Shown piece by piece: positions 1 to 10,300 of a stretch of DNA of 64,000 nt (its first letter is position 1; the number at the start of each line of letters is the position of its first letter). Source of the stretch: Ignavibacteria bacterium (lineage in GTDB: Bacteria > Bacteroidota > Ignavibacteria > Tepidaquicellales > Tepidaquicellaceae). The position numbers and the translations under genes are program-made. The notes under the pieces are model-generated. The model did not search any database. It saw nothing but the letters and a program-made list of their open reading frames with translations, and was not told the DNA's origin. The stretch is from the NCBI GenBank assembly GCA_016719565.1, contig JADJYU010000020.1, positions 1 through 64,000 on the forward strand, given 5' to 3'.

Positions 1-5
1 CAATC

Positions 6-291
6 TCAAATTTCATCTGAAAGGTCTTTCCATTCTTTATTAAATGAATTCACCAGATTTATTTTTTTAATCTTGATCCCGCTTTGATTTGATGCTCACG
101 GCTTCTGGCAGAATATGAATTTTCAGTGAATTCAAAATAAACTAATTTCGAAGCATTGTATTTATTTGTAAACCATTTACAGCTTTACTTTTATGTTCAA
201 ATACTTTTCTCCTAAATCTCCTGTGTAACCGGTATACAATACGTTATTGTATTTGTTCGTCATAATGTAAACGCAAAATAATTTTGTCCAT
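6..291 (-). pseudogene. GIY-YIG nuclease family protein, frameshifted remnant
   Basis: Reading the minus strand in three frames recovers pieces of a small GIY-YIG endonuclease-like protein: first CVYIMTNKYNNVLYTGYTGD (the GIY-YIG core, here VYI and LYTG), then VFEHKSKAVNG, then FTNKYNASKLVYFEFTEN, and finally an INLVNSFNKEWKDLSDEI tail ending in TGA. Each piece is in a different frame, so at least three indels are needed to join them. Small stand-alone proteins of this family (about 85 to 100 residues) are common in Bacteroidota-group genomes. The remnant covers the whole expected length, so it decayed (or was mis-sequenced) in place. It sits beside hairpin repeats and a poly-C tract where other indels also cluster. 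Confidence 0.7.
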
Positions 292-438
292 AATAAATTA
301 ATTTTTAGTTTATTAAATCCCGTTACAATATAGTAGAAACGGTTTTTTTTTTGTAATTGTAAATTCTTTTGTTTGTCGAAGAATTTTTGATACTATAAAT
401 TTAATAAATCAAGCATCCCCGCTCTTCATAGCTCTTTT

Positions 439-521
439 GCGAGTCCGCGCTTTCGGACGAAGCAATTCCGCTCCGATGAGCATTGCTTTGCCGCAAAGTC
501 CGCGCTTTTCGGACGAAGCAA
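439..521. repeat. Two hairpin-forming partial copies of a palindromic repeat
   Basis: Two copies of GTCCGCGCTTT(T)CGGACGAAGCAA lie at about 443-465 and 498-521. Each contains the self-complementary arms TCCG and CGGA around a short loop. The same block recurs in the larger units at 581-639 and 741-797, so these are truncated copies of one repeat family (REP-like). No protein-coding signal is apparent. Confidence 0.6.
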
Positions 522-528
522 TCTCCGC

Positions 529-835
<307 letters not shown>

Positions 836-1088
836 GTATTTTTTTAAAAAAAAAATTTGTTGAATATTATTATCATTTGTTCTATATTGTATACGGTTTA
901 AAGATTCAATTTAATGTGTTAATGATTTATTTACTTAAAATTATTGCTATATAAGTAAAAAAAGAATTGACATTAAAAATTGAAAGTTATATTTTGTATT
1001 AAATTAAAAGATATCTGAAACATTAATCTAAAGCTTTTAAAAAAGTTTTGAAAAAACCTTATTTATTAACCAAACAAAAAAAAACACA

Positions 1089-2288
1089 ATGAAAAAAACA
1101 GTTAAACTTTTTGCTACATTGTTTGCTTTAGTTGTATTTTCCAATATTTCTTTTGGACAGGCAACAACAAACATTCCTCAGTACACGTTAGAAGCAAAAA
1201 ATGGAGGTAAATCCTAACAAATTACTTTTGATCTTGTCTTCACACACAGACGCTATTCCGCTTCAGTTAGCAGGATGGCAGTTCTTTTTCAGAGCTCCCC
1301 AGACATTCGGAACATTATTGCCAGGATTCGGCGCAGCTTCTTCTTTTCAGCTTGATTCAAATGCAGGTGTCCCGGCTTCTGATCTTCCTGAATCTTTCAG
1401 ACCAAGAAACGGTAACACAGTAGTTGCATCAAACAGTCCGGGAAATTATGAACTCAGACTTGCAGCAAACTCATTACCCGGTGCAGGTAACGGTTTAATG
1501 ATCGCACAGGGCGTTCCTACACTTATCGGAAGATTTAAAATTAAATCTACAACTCCTTTAAATTTAGTTATGTTAAACGTATGATAATCAGAGACAGTTG
1601 CGAAACACCATTATCAGTTACAAGAACCAAACTGAACTTTTATAATGAAAACTGTTTCAATCAGGAATTCACAAGATGCGCAAGTCACAGTGTAGATACT
1701 CTCTCAATATTACCTGTTGAGCTTGCAAGTTTCACATCAAGCATCAGCAGAAACAATGTTACACTTAACTGGGCAACATCAAGCGAAACCAACAACAGCG
1801 GTTTTGATATCGAAAGATCATTAGTCGGAACTACAGAGTGGACAAAAGCCGGAAGCGTAACAGGTAACGGTACCACAACAGAAGCAAAAAACTATTCTTT
1901 CACAGAAAGAGTTAACACAGGAAAATACAGCTACAGACTGAAACAAATAGATTTCAACGGTAATTTTGAATATTTCAATCTTTCAAGCGAGATCACAGTA
2001 GGTGTACCTGATGCTTACAAACTTTCACAAAACTATCCAAATCCTTTCAATCCATCAACAAAGATTGATTACGATCTTCCTTACGACGGAAAAGTCAGTA
2101 TCTTACTTTATGACATCTCCGGTAGAGAAGTTGCTAACTTAGTAAACGAAGTGAAAACAGCTGGTTACTACACAGCTACATTCAACGGCGCTAACTTAGC
2201 AAGTGGAATGTACTTCTACAGAATCAATGCAACAGGAACCGGTAACAACAATTTCATCTCAACAAAGAAAATGGTTCTTATTAAATAA
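1089..2288 (+). pseudogene. T9SS-sorted secreted protein, frameshifted
   Basis: The ATG at 1089 opens a signal peptide (MKKTVKLFATLFALVVFSN, cleavage near FGQ), then hits TAA at 1215. The reading continues in another frame from about 1201 to 1584 and returns to the first frame from about 1581 to 2288. Comparison with the intact paralogue at 17138-18067 (shared LAGxQxFFR, FRPRN and NSLPGAGNG) shows the pieces belong to one protein, with further compensating indels around 1222-1255. The C-terminus has a fibronectin-like stretch (PVELASFTS... LNWATSSE... YSYRLKQIDFNG) and a T9SS type A signal with QNYPNPFNPSTKI and a final KKMVLIK. The mature product would be exported by the type IX system. Whether the frameshifts are real or sequence errors cannot be decided here. 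Confidence 0.8.
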
Positions 2289-2312
2289 TAAGGTTTATTC
2301 AAAACACAAAGA

Positions 2313-2341
2313 AGGGCTGGCATTTGTCAGCCCTTTTTTTT
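2313..2341 (+). terminator. Rho-independent terminator
   Basis: AGGGCTG at 2313-2319 pairs with CAGCCCT at 2328-2334 around an 8-base loop, followed by a run of T. It lies 25 bases after the stop of the T9SS protein. Confidence 0.9.
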
Positions 2342-2506
2342 GTGTCTGAACCGAACTTTAATAAAAGTAAAATATTCATAAAGTATTTTAAAATACTGAT
2401 ACAGTGTTATTCAAAAGCGGTTAAAGGAAAAAACTGAAAGATATATTTAGTTATTTTATAAATTTTATTTTAAAACATACTAACTAATATAAAGAAAGGT
2501 GATCAA

Positions 2507-5179
2507 ATGAATTCTAAATTCAACTTTTCAGCTTTATTCATTATTACAATTTTTATCTTCTTCTCAGCGCCAGATAAATCACAGGCAAGTTTATACTGGA
2601 ATCAGGCTGCTTCCTTTGAAGGAACGACAGGAAGTTATATAACAGGCAGGCATGACATTGATCTGGATATAACCGGAAGTTTTACTTTAGAAGCATGGGT
2701 AAATCCGGCTAATTCTATAAGTCCTTCTTTTCAGATAATTTTTCAGAAGAGACTGAATACTTCATCCGGGTATACATTATATTTAAATCAGGGAAGGGTA
2801 GCAGTCAGGACATTAGGAACCACGAGGCTTGTGGGTAATACTGTTATTCCGAGTAATCAATGGACGCATATTGCCGGCAGGTATAATATATCGACAGGTA
2901 CTTTTACAGTATATGTTAACGGAGTATCCGATTCATCAGTTACTATAGCCGGAGCCGCGCCTACTTCAAATACTGATTCTTTATTAATAGGAAAAGGTTC
3001 GAATGATCCGTTTGAAGGAATGATGGATGAGATAAGGATATGGAACAGAGACCTTACCGGTTCGGAAATCAGGACTTATTTCAGAACAAGTCTTGCAGTG
3101 AACAGCGGAATTTATGAAGATCTGGTATATTCTCTGACATTTCAGGATGATGATAATGACGGAGCCCCTTTTGTGATGAGGGATTTTTCGTTTAAGAATT
3201 CTGCTGCAATAAATAACGGAGTTTCCGGTGTGGATCTCGGATCGAGACCTTCAAATACTATAAATACAAATGACTGCCTTGATCTGAGCGGATCGTCAAA
3301 CACATATCTGGCGGCTTCCGATCATGCGCAGTTCAGTCCTACTACTCAGCTTACACTCAGCGCATGGATATATCCCCGCGCAAATACAAATAGTGTTATA
3401 ATCCATAAAGGTCTGCCGGCAGGAGGAGCCGGAACTAACTACAGGCTTGCATTAATTAACGGCAGTTTATATGCAGGCATTAACGGAAACTTTTCATATT
3501 CAGGCGGACTTACGCAAATCCCTTTAAACCGGTGGTCACATGTAGCGTTCACATATTATGGAGGCGCTGTTGGGAACGGTCAGTATTATTTTTATCTGAA
3601 CGGAAACTCGATTGCAGGCGGAGCAATAGATGTGGGAGCAATTACCGACGGAACTGATTCGCTTTATGTAGGAGGTACTCCGAATTTAACTAAATTCAAC
3701 GGATACATTGATGAATTAGTAATTTTATCTGATGTAAAGTATCCGGAATATATAAATGATAATATGTACAGGGCGAGAAACCGCGGAAATAATCCCTCAG
3801 GTGAGACTGTTTACAATTTTGACGGATATCTTTCGGGTAACTGCGGATTCGCCACAGCAACAGGACAGGTGATGTATTTCAGAAACGAGGCTAAATTCGC
3901 ACACATCGGAGGAGTCACTAATACGCTTCAGTCACCTCTTATTGGAAGTCCTTCAAGTGATAATTTTCAGGAAGGCTTTTTAATAAAAAGTTCAGACAGG
4001 AGAATACCCGCCACAGGTACTTCAGGGTTAATGATCAGTGACACACTTGAGATACTTCAGACAGGCAGCTTAACTGATATAAAGTTATTTATAGCATTAA
4101 ATCATACATTTGAACATGATCTGCGGATCAGTCTTACAAATCCCGCGGGAAACACACATATAATTTTTGAAGATATTTATTTTTTAGGCAGAAATGAAAA
4201 TATTGTAACAGTATTTGATGATCAGGCTGACAGTTCTCTTTTAAGCGACAGATATGTATGCCTTTCTCCCCGGATAAAAGCTCTGACACCTATGATATCA
4301 ACTTTCGGACTCTCGGCAATAAAAGGAAAATGGATACTGAATATAAGCGATCTGGCAGCACAGGATACAGGAAGATTATATGCATGGGGTATGCAGTTTA
4401 ATAATCTTTCTCAAAAGCCGCATAAGATGAATCTGTCTGCATTCGTTCAGGGATTTTATAATACTTTTACCAATTCAATGGTGAGGGATACAATGGATAT
4501 TTATTTAAGGAATACCGCATCACCGTATAATAAGGTCGATTCGGCAAAAATATATATGAGTCAGTCCGGAATCAACGATGTAAACTTCAGCAATGTATCG
4601 GCAGGCTCGCCGTATTTTTTATCTGTTGAGCACAGAAATATGATCGAGACATGGAGCAGCGGAACTGTGAACTTTGATCCGCTTACTTATCAGCTCAATC
4701 ACAGTTTTACTCAGGATGTTACTTCCGCATATGGAAGCAATCTGATCAGTGTAGATAACATACCGCCGACATTCGCTTGCTATAACGGGGATGTAGATCA
4801 GGACGGACTGATTGACATTGCGGATCTTTCGCTTATTGATAATGATGTTTTCAATTTCAATTCAGGGTATATTCCGACGGATGCAAACGGAGATAATTTA
4901 ACTGACATTGCTGATTATGCATTAACTGATAATAACGCAGCGAACTTTGTCGGAGTGATCACACCTCCCGCACCGCCGCCGCCGGATGGTGATACTGAAC
5001 CGAATGAATCAATAAACTTTTTCACCGGAGATCCTTCAATGAGTAATTCATCACAATACTATGAGCAGATCCAAACTGAAAGCAAAAATGAAAAAGAAGA
5101 TACGCGAAAGATGAATAGTAATTATATAAAAGGCGGTAAGATATCGCAGGAAGATATAGACAGAGCAGATGGAAAATAA
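2507..5179 (+). CDS. Secreted LamG-repeat / P-domain protein with shared C-terminal dockerin-like module
   Basis: 890 residues. A signal peptide (hydrophobic IITIFIFFSAP) is followed by two concanavalin A-like LamG domains (about 28-200 and 255-410; each has LxAWVxP or LSAWIYP, HIAGRY or HVAFTY and DELVIL-like motifs). A proprotein convertase P-domain-like region follows (about 500-635: HTFEHDLRISLTNPAG, KGKWILNISDLAAQD). Residues 641-820 are the module shared with the next five genes: QGFY, SVEHRNMIETWSS, then a tandem dockerin-like repeat beginning near Y759 (DVDQDG and DANGD loops). Unlike its siblings it does not end there: a proline-rich linker and a charged tail of about 70 residues follow. 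The likely role is a non-catalytic surface or glycan-binding protein. The start is supported by AAAGGTG upstream of the ATG, one of few Shine-Dalgarno-like sites here. Confidence 0.85.
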   Translation: MNSKFNFSALFIITIFIFFSAPDKSQASLYWNQAASFEGTTGSYITGRHDIDLDITGSFTLEAWVNPANSISPSFQIIFQKRLNTSSGYTLYLNQGRVAVRTLGTTRLVGNTVIPSNQWTHIAGRYNISTGTFTVYVNGVSDSSVTIAGAAPTSNTDSLLIGKGSNDPFEGMMDEIRIWNRDLTGSEIRTYFRTSLAVNSGIYEDLVYSLTFQDDDNDGAPFVMRDFSFKNSAAINNGVSGVDLGSRPSNTINTNDCLDLSGSSNTYLAASDHAQFSPTTQLTLSAWIYPRANTNSVIIHKGLPAGGAGTNYRLALINGSLYAGINGNFSYSGGLTQIPLNRWSHVAFTYYGGAVGNGQYYFYLNGNSIAGGAIDVGAITDGTDSLYVGGTPNLTKFNGYIDELVILSDVKYPEYINDNMYRARNRGNNPSGETVYNFDGYLSGNCGFATATGQVMYFRNEAKFAHIGGVTNTLQSPLIGSPSSDNFQEGFLIKSSDRRIPATGTSGLMISDTLEILQTGSLTDIKLFIALNHTFEHDLRISLTNPAGNTHIIFEDIYFLGRNENIVTVFDDQADSSLLSDRYVCLSPRIKALTPMISTFGLSAIKGKWILNISDLAAQDTGRLYAWGMQFNNLSQKPHKMNLSAFVQGFYNTFTNSMVRDTMDIYLRNTASPYNKVDSAKIYMSQSGINDVNFSNVSAGSPYFLSVEHRNMIETWSSGTVNFDPLTYQLNHSFTQDVTSAYGSNLISVDNIPPTFACYNGDVDQDGLIDIADLSLIDNDVFNFNSGYIPTDANGDNLTDIADYALTDNNAANFVGVITPPAPPPPDGDTEPNESINFFTGDPSMSNSSQYYEQIQTESKNEKEDTRKMNSNYIKGGKISQEDIDRADGK

Positions 5180-5216
5180 ATTTTAAATTATAAATTTTAA
5201 ATTTTAAATGAATAAA

Positions 5217-5245
5217 GCCGGAAATTATTTGTTTCCGGCTTTTTG
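5217..5245 (+). terminator. Rho-independent terminator
   Basis: GCCGGAAA at 5217-5224 pairs with TTTCCGGC at 5232-5239, followed by TTTTT. It lies about 40 bases after the stop of the preceding gene. Near-identical hairpins recur at 5492 and 6981. Confidence 0.9.
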
Positions 5246-5266
5246 TATTTTAGGAAGGTAATTTGC

Positions 5267-5435
5267 AGTTCTTCCCAAGCTGGGGAGCCTGTGTGAAAAC
5301 GTTTGATATACCTCGAAGTCTCGGAGACTCTAAGATAATAATATGCAATAAAAGTAATCTTTGAGCCTTAGAGTCTTTGAGGTGACATACTCTATTTGTT
5401 TTCACACAGCCTCTGGGGCTTGGGAAGGAGGGGAG
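5267..5435. repeat. 169-bp imperfect palindromic element, copy 1
   Basis: The left end (CTTCCCAAGC... GCCTGTGTGAAAAC) is the reverse complement of the right end (GTTTTCACACAGCC... GCTTGGGAAG). Nested arms ACCTCGAAGTCTCGGAGACT and AGTCTTTGAGGT flank an AT-rich centre containing ATAATAATATGCAATAAAAG. The element has no coding capacity of its own. It looks like a MITE or a large cruciform repeat. Its partner copy begins exactly 271 bases downstream. Confidence 0.75.
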
Positions 5436-5491
5436 CCAAATATCAATTATCAATTTTCAATTATCAATTTTCAATTTGTTAAATGATTAAA

Positions 5492-5520
5492 GTCGGAAAA
5501 TTATTCTTTTCCGGCTTTTT
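5492..5520 (+). terminator. Duplicated rho-independent terminator
   Basis: GTCGGAAAA at 5492-5500 pairs with TTTTCCGGC at 5507-5515 (one G-T pair), followed by T5. It sits between the two palindromic copies at the same relative place as the 5217 terminator, so terminator and palindrome were duplicated together. Confidence 0.75.
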
Positions 5521-5537
5521 GTTTTAGGAAGGTAAGT

Positions 5538-5745
5538 AGTTCTTCCCAAGCTGGGGAGCCTGTGTGAAAACGTTTGATATACCTCGAAGTCTCGGAGACT
5601 CTAAGATAATAATATGCAATAAAAGTAATCTTTGAGCCTTAGAGTCTTTGAGGTGACATACTCTATTTGTTTTCACACAGCCTCTGGGACTTGGGAAGGA
5701 GGGGAGTCAAGCTGGGGCTTGGGAAGGAGGGGAGTCAAGCTGGGC
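5538..5745. repeat. 169-bp palindromic element, copy 2, plus repeated right arm
   Basis: 5538-5706 matches 5267-5435 at a constant 271-base offset with, by eye, one substitution (GGGGCT to GGGACT). The right arm is then repeated: CTTGGGAAGGAGGGGAGTCA occurs again at about 5719-5738, followed by a shorter CTGGGCTTG. This suggests slippage or unequal exchange at the arm. The remaining gap up to 5906 is AT-rich with TTTAAAATTTAAAA repeats and no gene. Confidence 0.75.
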
Positions 5746-5906
5746 TTGTGAAAATTTAAAATTTAAAATTTAAAAAATGAGAATTTACTTAACAATTATT
5801 TATTGAATAACTTATTGCAAAAATAAATTAAGTTAATTAATTTGACAAACCCCAAAACATATATTTCCCAGGTATAAAATTTTTTACTAACTTAAATTAA
5901 TTTTTT

Positions 5907-6902
5907 ATGAAAAAATTAAAAAATCCCCTGTTCGTTTTACATGTAATGTTAGCTCTGATTTTATTTACCGGAGTTTCAAACGCTACGTTATATAATATCA
6001 ACGTTCCGATGAGCGGTACGCAGGAAGTTCCTCCAAACATATCTCCGGGAACAGGTACGCTGACAGGAACATACAATGATGTTACAAACACGCTTGTGTT
6101 CACGGTTACATTTTCCGGTCTGACCGGTAATACAACTGCATCACATTTCCACGGACCGGCTGCAGTAGGAGTTAACGCCGGAGTTCGGATTGGATTAACA
6201 GGATTTCCAACCGGGGTAACGTCAGGAACTTATTCCAACACCTTTGTACTGACAGCGGCGAATGAAACCGAACTTCTTGGAGATATCTGGTATCTGAATA
6301 TTCATTCATCTGCATTCCCGGGAGGTGAGATCAGGGGACAGGTATATGCCAATCCGGTAACAAATCTGGATCTTACATATTTTATAGAAGGTTTTTATGA
6401 TGATACGGATGATTCGCAGATAAGCGATACGATCACTGTTCAGCTGAGAAATTCCACTACACCGTTTGCAGTCGCATATGAGAAAAAAGGGATATTATCA
6501 TTTGACGGAACCATTCAGCTTCAGTATATAGATATTGCAAACGGGATCTATTACATCGCTGTATCACACAGAAACAGTATTGAAACATGGAGCTCTTCTG
6601 CAATATCAGTTACATCCGGAAGTCCCGAAAACTATAATTTTTCAACCGCTTCATCTCAGGCATTTGGCAATAATGAGATACAGGTTGACGCAGCTCCGGT
6701 TAGATTTGCAGCGTACAGCGGAGATGTGAATCAGGACGGAACAATAGACCTTACAGACGGAGGTCTGATTGATAATGATTCATTCAACTTTATCGGAGGA
6801 TATGTATCTACGGATGTGAATGGTGATAATTTAGTTGATGTTGCTGATGCGGTATTTGCTGATAATAATGGGTTTAATTTTATTGTGAAGCAAACACCGT
6901 GA
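5907..6902 (+). CDS. Secreted CHRD-domain protein with shared C-terminal dockerin-like module
   Basis: 331 residues: signal peptide (about 1-26, ending SNA), a CHRD domain (about 28-148, recognised by MSGTQEVPP, ASHFHGPA and WYLNIHSSAFPGGEIRGQV), then the shared module (153-331) with EGFY, SHRNSIETWSS, and two calcium-type loops (DVNQDGTID and DVNGDNLVD). The protein ends NFIVKQTP with the proline as last residue. CHRD domains occur in secreted bacterial proteins with no settled biochemical role. This is the smallest carrier of the module in the cluster, so it shows the module boundary well. No Shine-Dalgarno is seen; the leader is A/T only. Confidence 0.88.
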   Translation: MKKLKNPLFVLHVMLALILFTGVSNATLYNINVPMSGTQEVPPNISPGTGTLTGTYNDVTNTLVFTVTFSGLTGNTTASHFHGPAAVGVNAGVRIGLTGFPTGVTSGTYSNTFVLTAANETELLGDIWYLNIHSSAFPGGEIRGQVYANPVTNLDLTYFIEGFYDDTDDSQISDTITVQLRNSTTPFAVAYEKKGILSFDGTIQLQYIDIANGIYYIAVSHRNSIETWSSSAISVTSGSPENYNFSTASSQAFGNNEIQVDAAPVRFAAYSGDVNQDGTIDLTDGGLIDNDSFNFIGGYVSTDVNGDNLVDVADAVFADNNGFNFIVKQTP

Positions 6903-6980
6903 TCAATTATCAATTATCAATTGTCAATTATCAATTTGCAATTATAAAGTTTAAATTATAATTTTATTCATATGAATTAA

Positions 6981-7009
6981 GCCGGAAATTTTTCGTTTCC
7001 GGCTTTTTT
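6981..7009 (+). terminator. Rho-independent terminator
   Basis: GCCGGAAA at 6981-6988 and TTTCCGGC at 6996-7003 form the stem, followed by T6. It is the third copy of the same hairpin sequence in this gene cluster. The 80 bases before it hold short direct repeats of TCAATTA. Confidence 0.9.
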
Positions 7010-7381
7010 GTTTTAAATGAATGAATATTTGCTTTAAGTTTTGTAAAAAATACAGTTGAGGCATCCGGTAATGATAATTCCCGGCTTTATTGGTCAAAAC
7101 TTCCTTCTGATCAACCTGCAAATCAATGTTAAACCAATGGACACTAATCTATTTATCAAATGTAAGTAATTAAGTAACACGTCTGACTCATTTAATAAAG
7201 AGAAGTTACATGCATCATATGAGCGTCAACATTAATTAATTTATCTAAACTTATTATATTATTATTATTTAATAAAAATTGTATATTATCTCATCCCCAA
7301 TAACTTTTGGAAAGCAAATTTTTCAACTCCGGTTGAAAAAAATGCAATTTAAAAATTAATTTATTAATTAAATTATTTATT
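7010..7381. other. AT-rich intergenic region
   Basis: This stretch separates the CHRD gene from the subtilisin gene and presumably holds the promoter of the latter. I see no ORF, RNA gene or strong inverted repeat, only AT-rich runs such as TTATTATATTATTATTATTT near 7250. Confidence 0.5.
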
Positions 7382-10300
7382 ATGAAATTAAAGTTATTGT
7401 TTTTAATTCTGTCATCTTCCTTCACCCTCTCCGAAGCAGTTTTATCCTCAGATTTTTATTATTACAAAGGCAACAAAATTCAGCTAACACAAAGAACAGA
7501 TAAAGTCGCAGTAGTATTTAAGGGCGCTGTTTCCGGAACAGAAGCGGAGAACCTTTTAAATCCAATAATGCGGCAGGGGGATTCCTTAAGGAAATCCATG
7601 GATGATCTGTATCTTATAAAGTTCAGCGGAAGCAAAAGTGAAGGTGAGATAAGTTTGTTAAAAAATAATCTCGCACAGAATACATCTGTGAAATTTATTA
7701 CAAATACTTATTACGGATCTTCAAGATCGGTAACTCAGATCCCTTATGACAGAATAATTGTAGAGTTAAGAAATTCATCAGACAGAGAGAAGCTCGATAT
7801 TCTGAATTTGAAATACGGATGTTTTATAACAGGTGAGTTTAAAACAGGTACCGGTTTTATTTTAAAATCATTTCCTGACAATCCTAAAAATGCGCTTGAG
7901 CTAACTGATGAATATTATACATCGGGATTATTTGAATACTGCGAACCTGATTTTATTTATCCGGAAGGATGTCTTTTATTGTCAGTTCCGAATGATCAGT
8001 ATTATACTCAGCAGTGGAATCTGAACAATACAGGACAGACGATACAGACCGGCAGTTCATTTCTTTTTTACGGAGACAGACCGACTGTTAACGGAATCCC
8101 CGGAGCGGATATGCATGTAGAGGAAGCATGGGATTTTACCACAGGTTCACCTTTAGTAAAGATCGGAGTAATAGATTCCGGAATAGATTCCGCGCATGTA
8201 GATTTTCAGGCGCCGGGACATTTGCTTCCGGGATATGATGCTTTTAATAATATAAACAGTTCGGCAGTTGACGTATTCAATCACGGCACATCAACAGCGG
8301 GAATTATCGGAGCTGTAAGAAATAACAGCATAGGTATTGCAGGGATAGCAGCCGGATGTCAGCTTATGTCAATCAATATTTATGATATAAACGGAAATTC
8401 TTCTTCGAGTATAATTGCAAGAGCTTTTGACACTGCAAGAGTAAGAGGTATAGATGTACTCAGCAACAGCTGGGGAGGAGGCACTCCGAATTCGATAGTA
8501 ACTGACGCAATTAATGATGCTGCGCTCAGCGGCAGAAACGGAAAGGGATGTGTAATATTATTTGCTTCGGGAAATGACGGAAACAGTTCTCCGCTGTATC
8601 CTTCAGCATTGCCTAATGTATTAAGCATTGGCGGCTCTACTACTCATGATCAGATGAAAGCTCCCGGAAACGGAAATCAGTTTTTCTGGGGAGCAAACTA
8701 CGGTGAGAATGAAACCGGAGATATTGATATGGTAGCTCCGACCAACTGTTACGCTCTCAAGATCGGCGGATATGAACCGAACTTCTGGGGAACATCAGCT
8801 ACTTGTCCCAATGCGGCAGGAGTTGCCGCTCTTGTACTTTCAGTAAATACAAATCAGACAAGACTGCAGGTTTATGAAAATCTCGCCAGAGGATGTGATA
8901 AGCCCGACAATGTTGCATATGATACTGTTAAAACTTACGGTAAATGGAATCATCATTACGGATACGGCAGAGTGAACGCTTTAAATTCTGTCAGACTTGC
9001 TGCGGGTGTTGATGTTACACCGCCTTCTATAGATCATAAAAATGTTCCGTCAAAGAACAGCACTTATCCGACGGTTATCAATGCTGACATTACAGATCAT
9101 AACGGATCAGCGGTTCCTGTCTCAGGCATAAACAGACCGGTTCTTTTTTACAGAATTAAAAAGAACGGCGGCGCATGGTCATCATATGATTCTTTATATC
9201 ACTATTCAATTTCCGGAAATCAGTTTTCATTTTTAATTCCGTCACAGGGATGGGAAACACAGGTGAATTATTATATCAGGGCAAGGGATAATTCAGGTAA
9301 TCAGTCCACATTTCCATTGCATGCTCCGAATGAATTCTGGCTTTGCTATTACAGCGTCTGCAATATTTTACATGAGAAGAAAAAGATAACACAGTTTATT
9401 GGAATGGATTACGGCGCTTCAGTATCGCCGTCAGTTAATTTCGGAACATTCAATGTGCTTGAAGCAAAAGTAAAAATTTACATGAGACATACATATCTTG
9501 ATGATGAAAATATATCATTATTCTCTCCTTTGCTGAATGAGAACAACAGCAGAAAATGTCTCTTTTCATCAAACGGCGGAGATATGGATAATATAACAGG
9601 AGCATCAGTGTTTGACAATGCTCAGAATAAATGGACAAATGCAGAACCGCCTTATATGAACGGAAGTTATAAACCCGATTATACAATGATCGGATTAAAC
9701 GGAATTAACGCAGCAGGTAACTGGAGAATACTGCACTTTGACAGAGCACTCAGTGATCAGGCATTCTTTGACAGTGTATTTGTAACATTATATAAAAATT
9801 CAGGAACTGTAAGTTCATGCGTAAGTTTAGACAGTCCTTCGGATTCTGTAATTTCTTACGGGTCAGTGAGTTTCCCGAATATTTATGATAAAAATTTTTA
9901 TATTAGAAATTCCGGAACAGCAAATCTGACATTGACATCACCGTCATTCACAGGCACTTTCGCCGGTCTGTTTTCAATTGTTGGTTCAGTACCGGGAACA
10001 GTACTGCCGGCAGACAGCGCGATGATAACCGTAAGATTAAATACGTCAGGGTTAAGTTCACTGCAGCCGGGTGATGCATTTGAAGATGCAGTTCTGAATA
10101 TCGCTACAAATGATCCTTCAAAATCCGTTTACAAAATATCACTTCAGACGGAAAATGAACTGATGACAGGAATGAAGAGTCTGAACCTTACAGCATTGAT
10201 AGAGGGATTTTATAATCCCGGAAACAATCTAATGACCTCAGATACAGTGAGTGTTGAGATAAGAAATAACGCTTCTCCTTATAATGTAATAGAGATGAGG

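Noticed and set aside
5250..5453. A minus-strand ORF inside the palindromic element
   Set aside because: It is created by the inverted repeat and shows no family resemblance.
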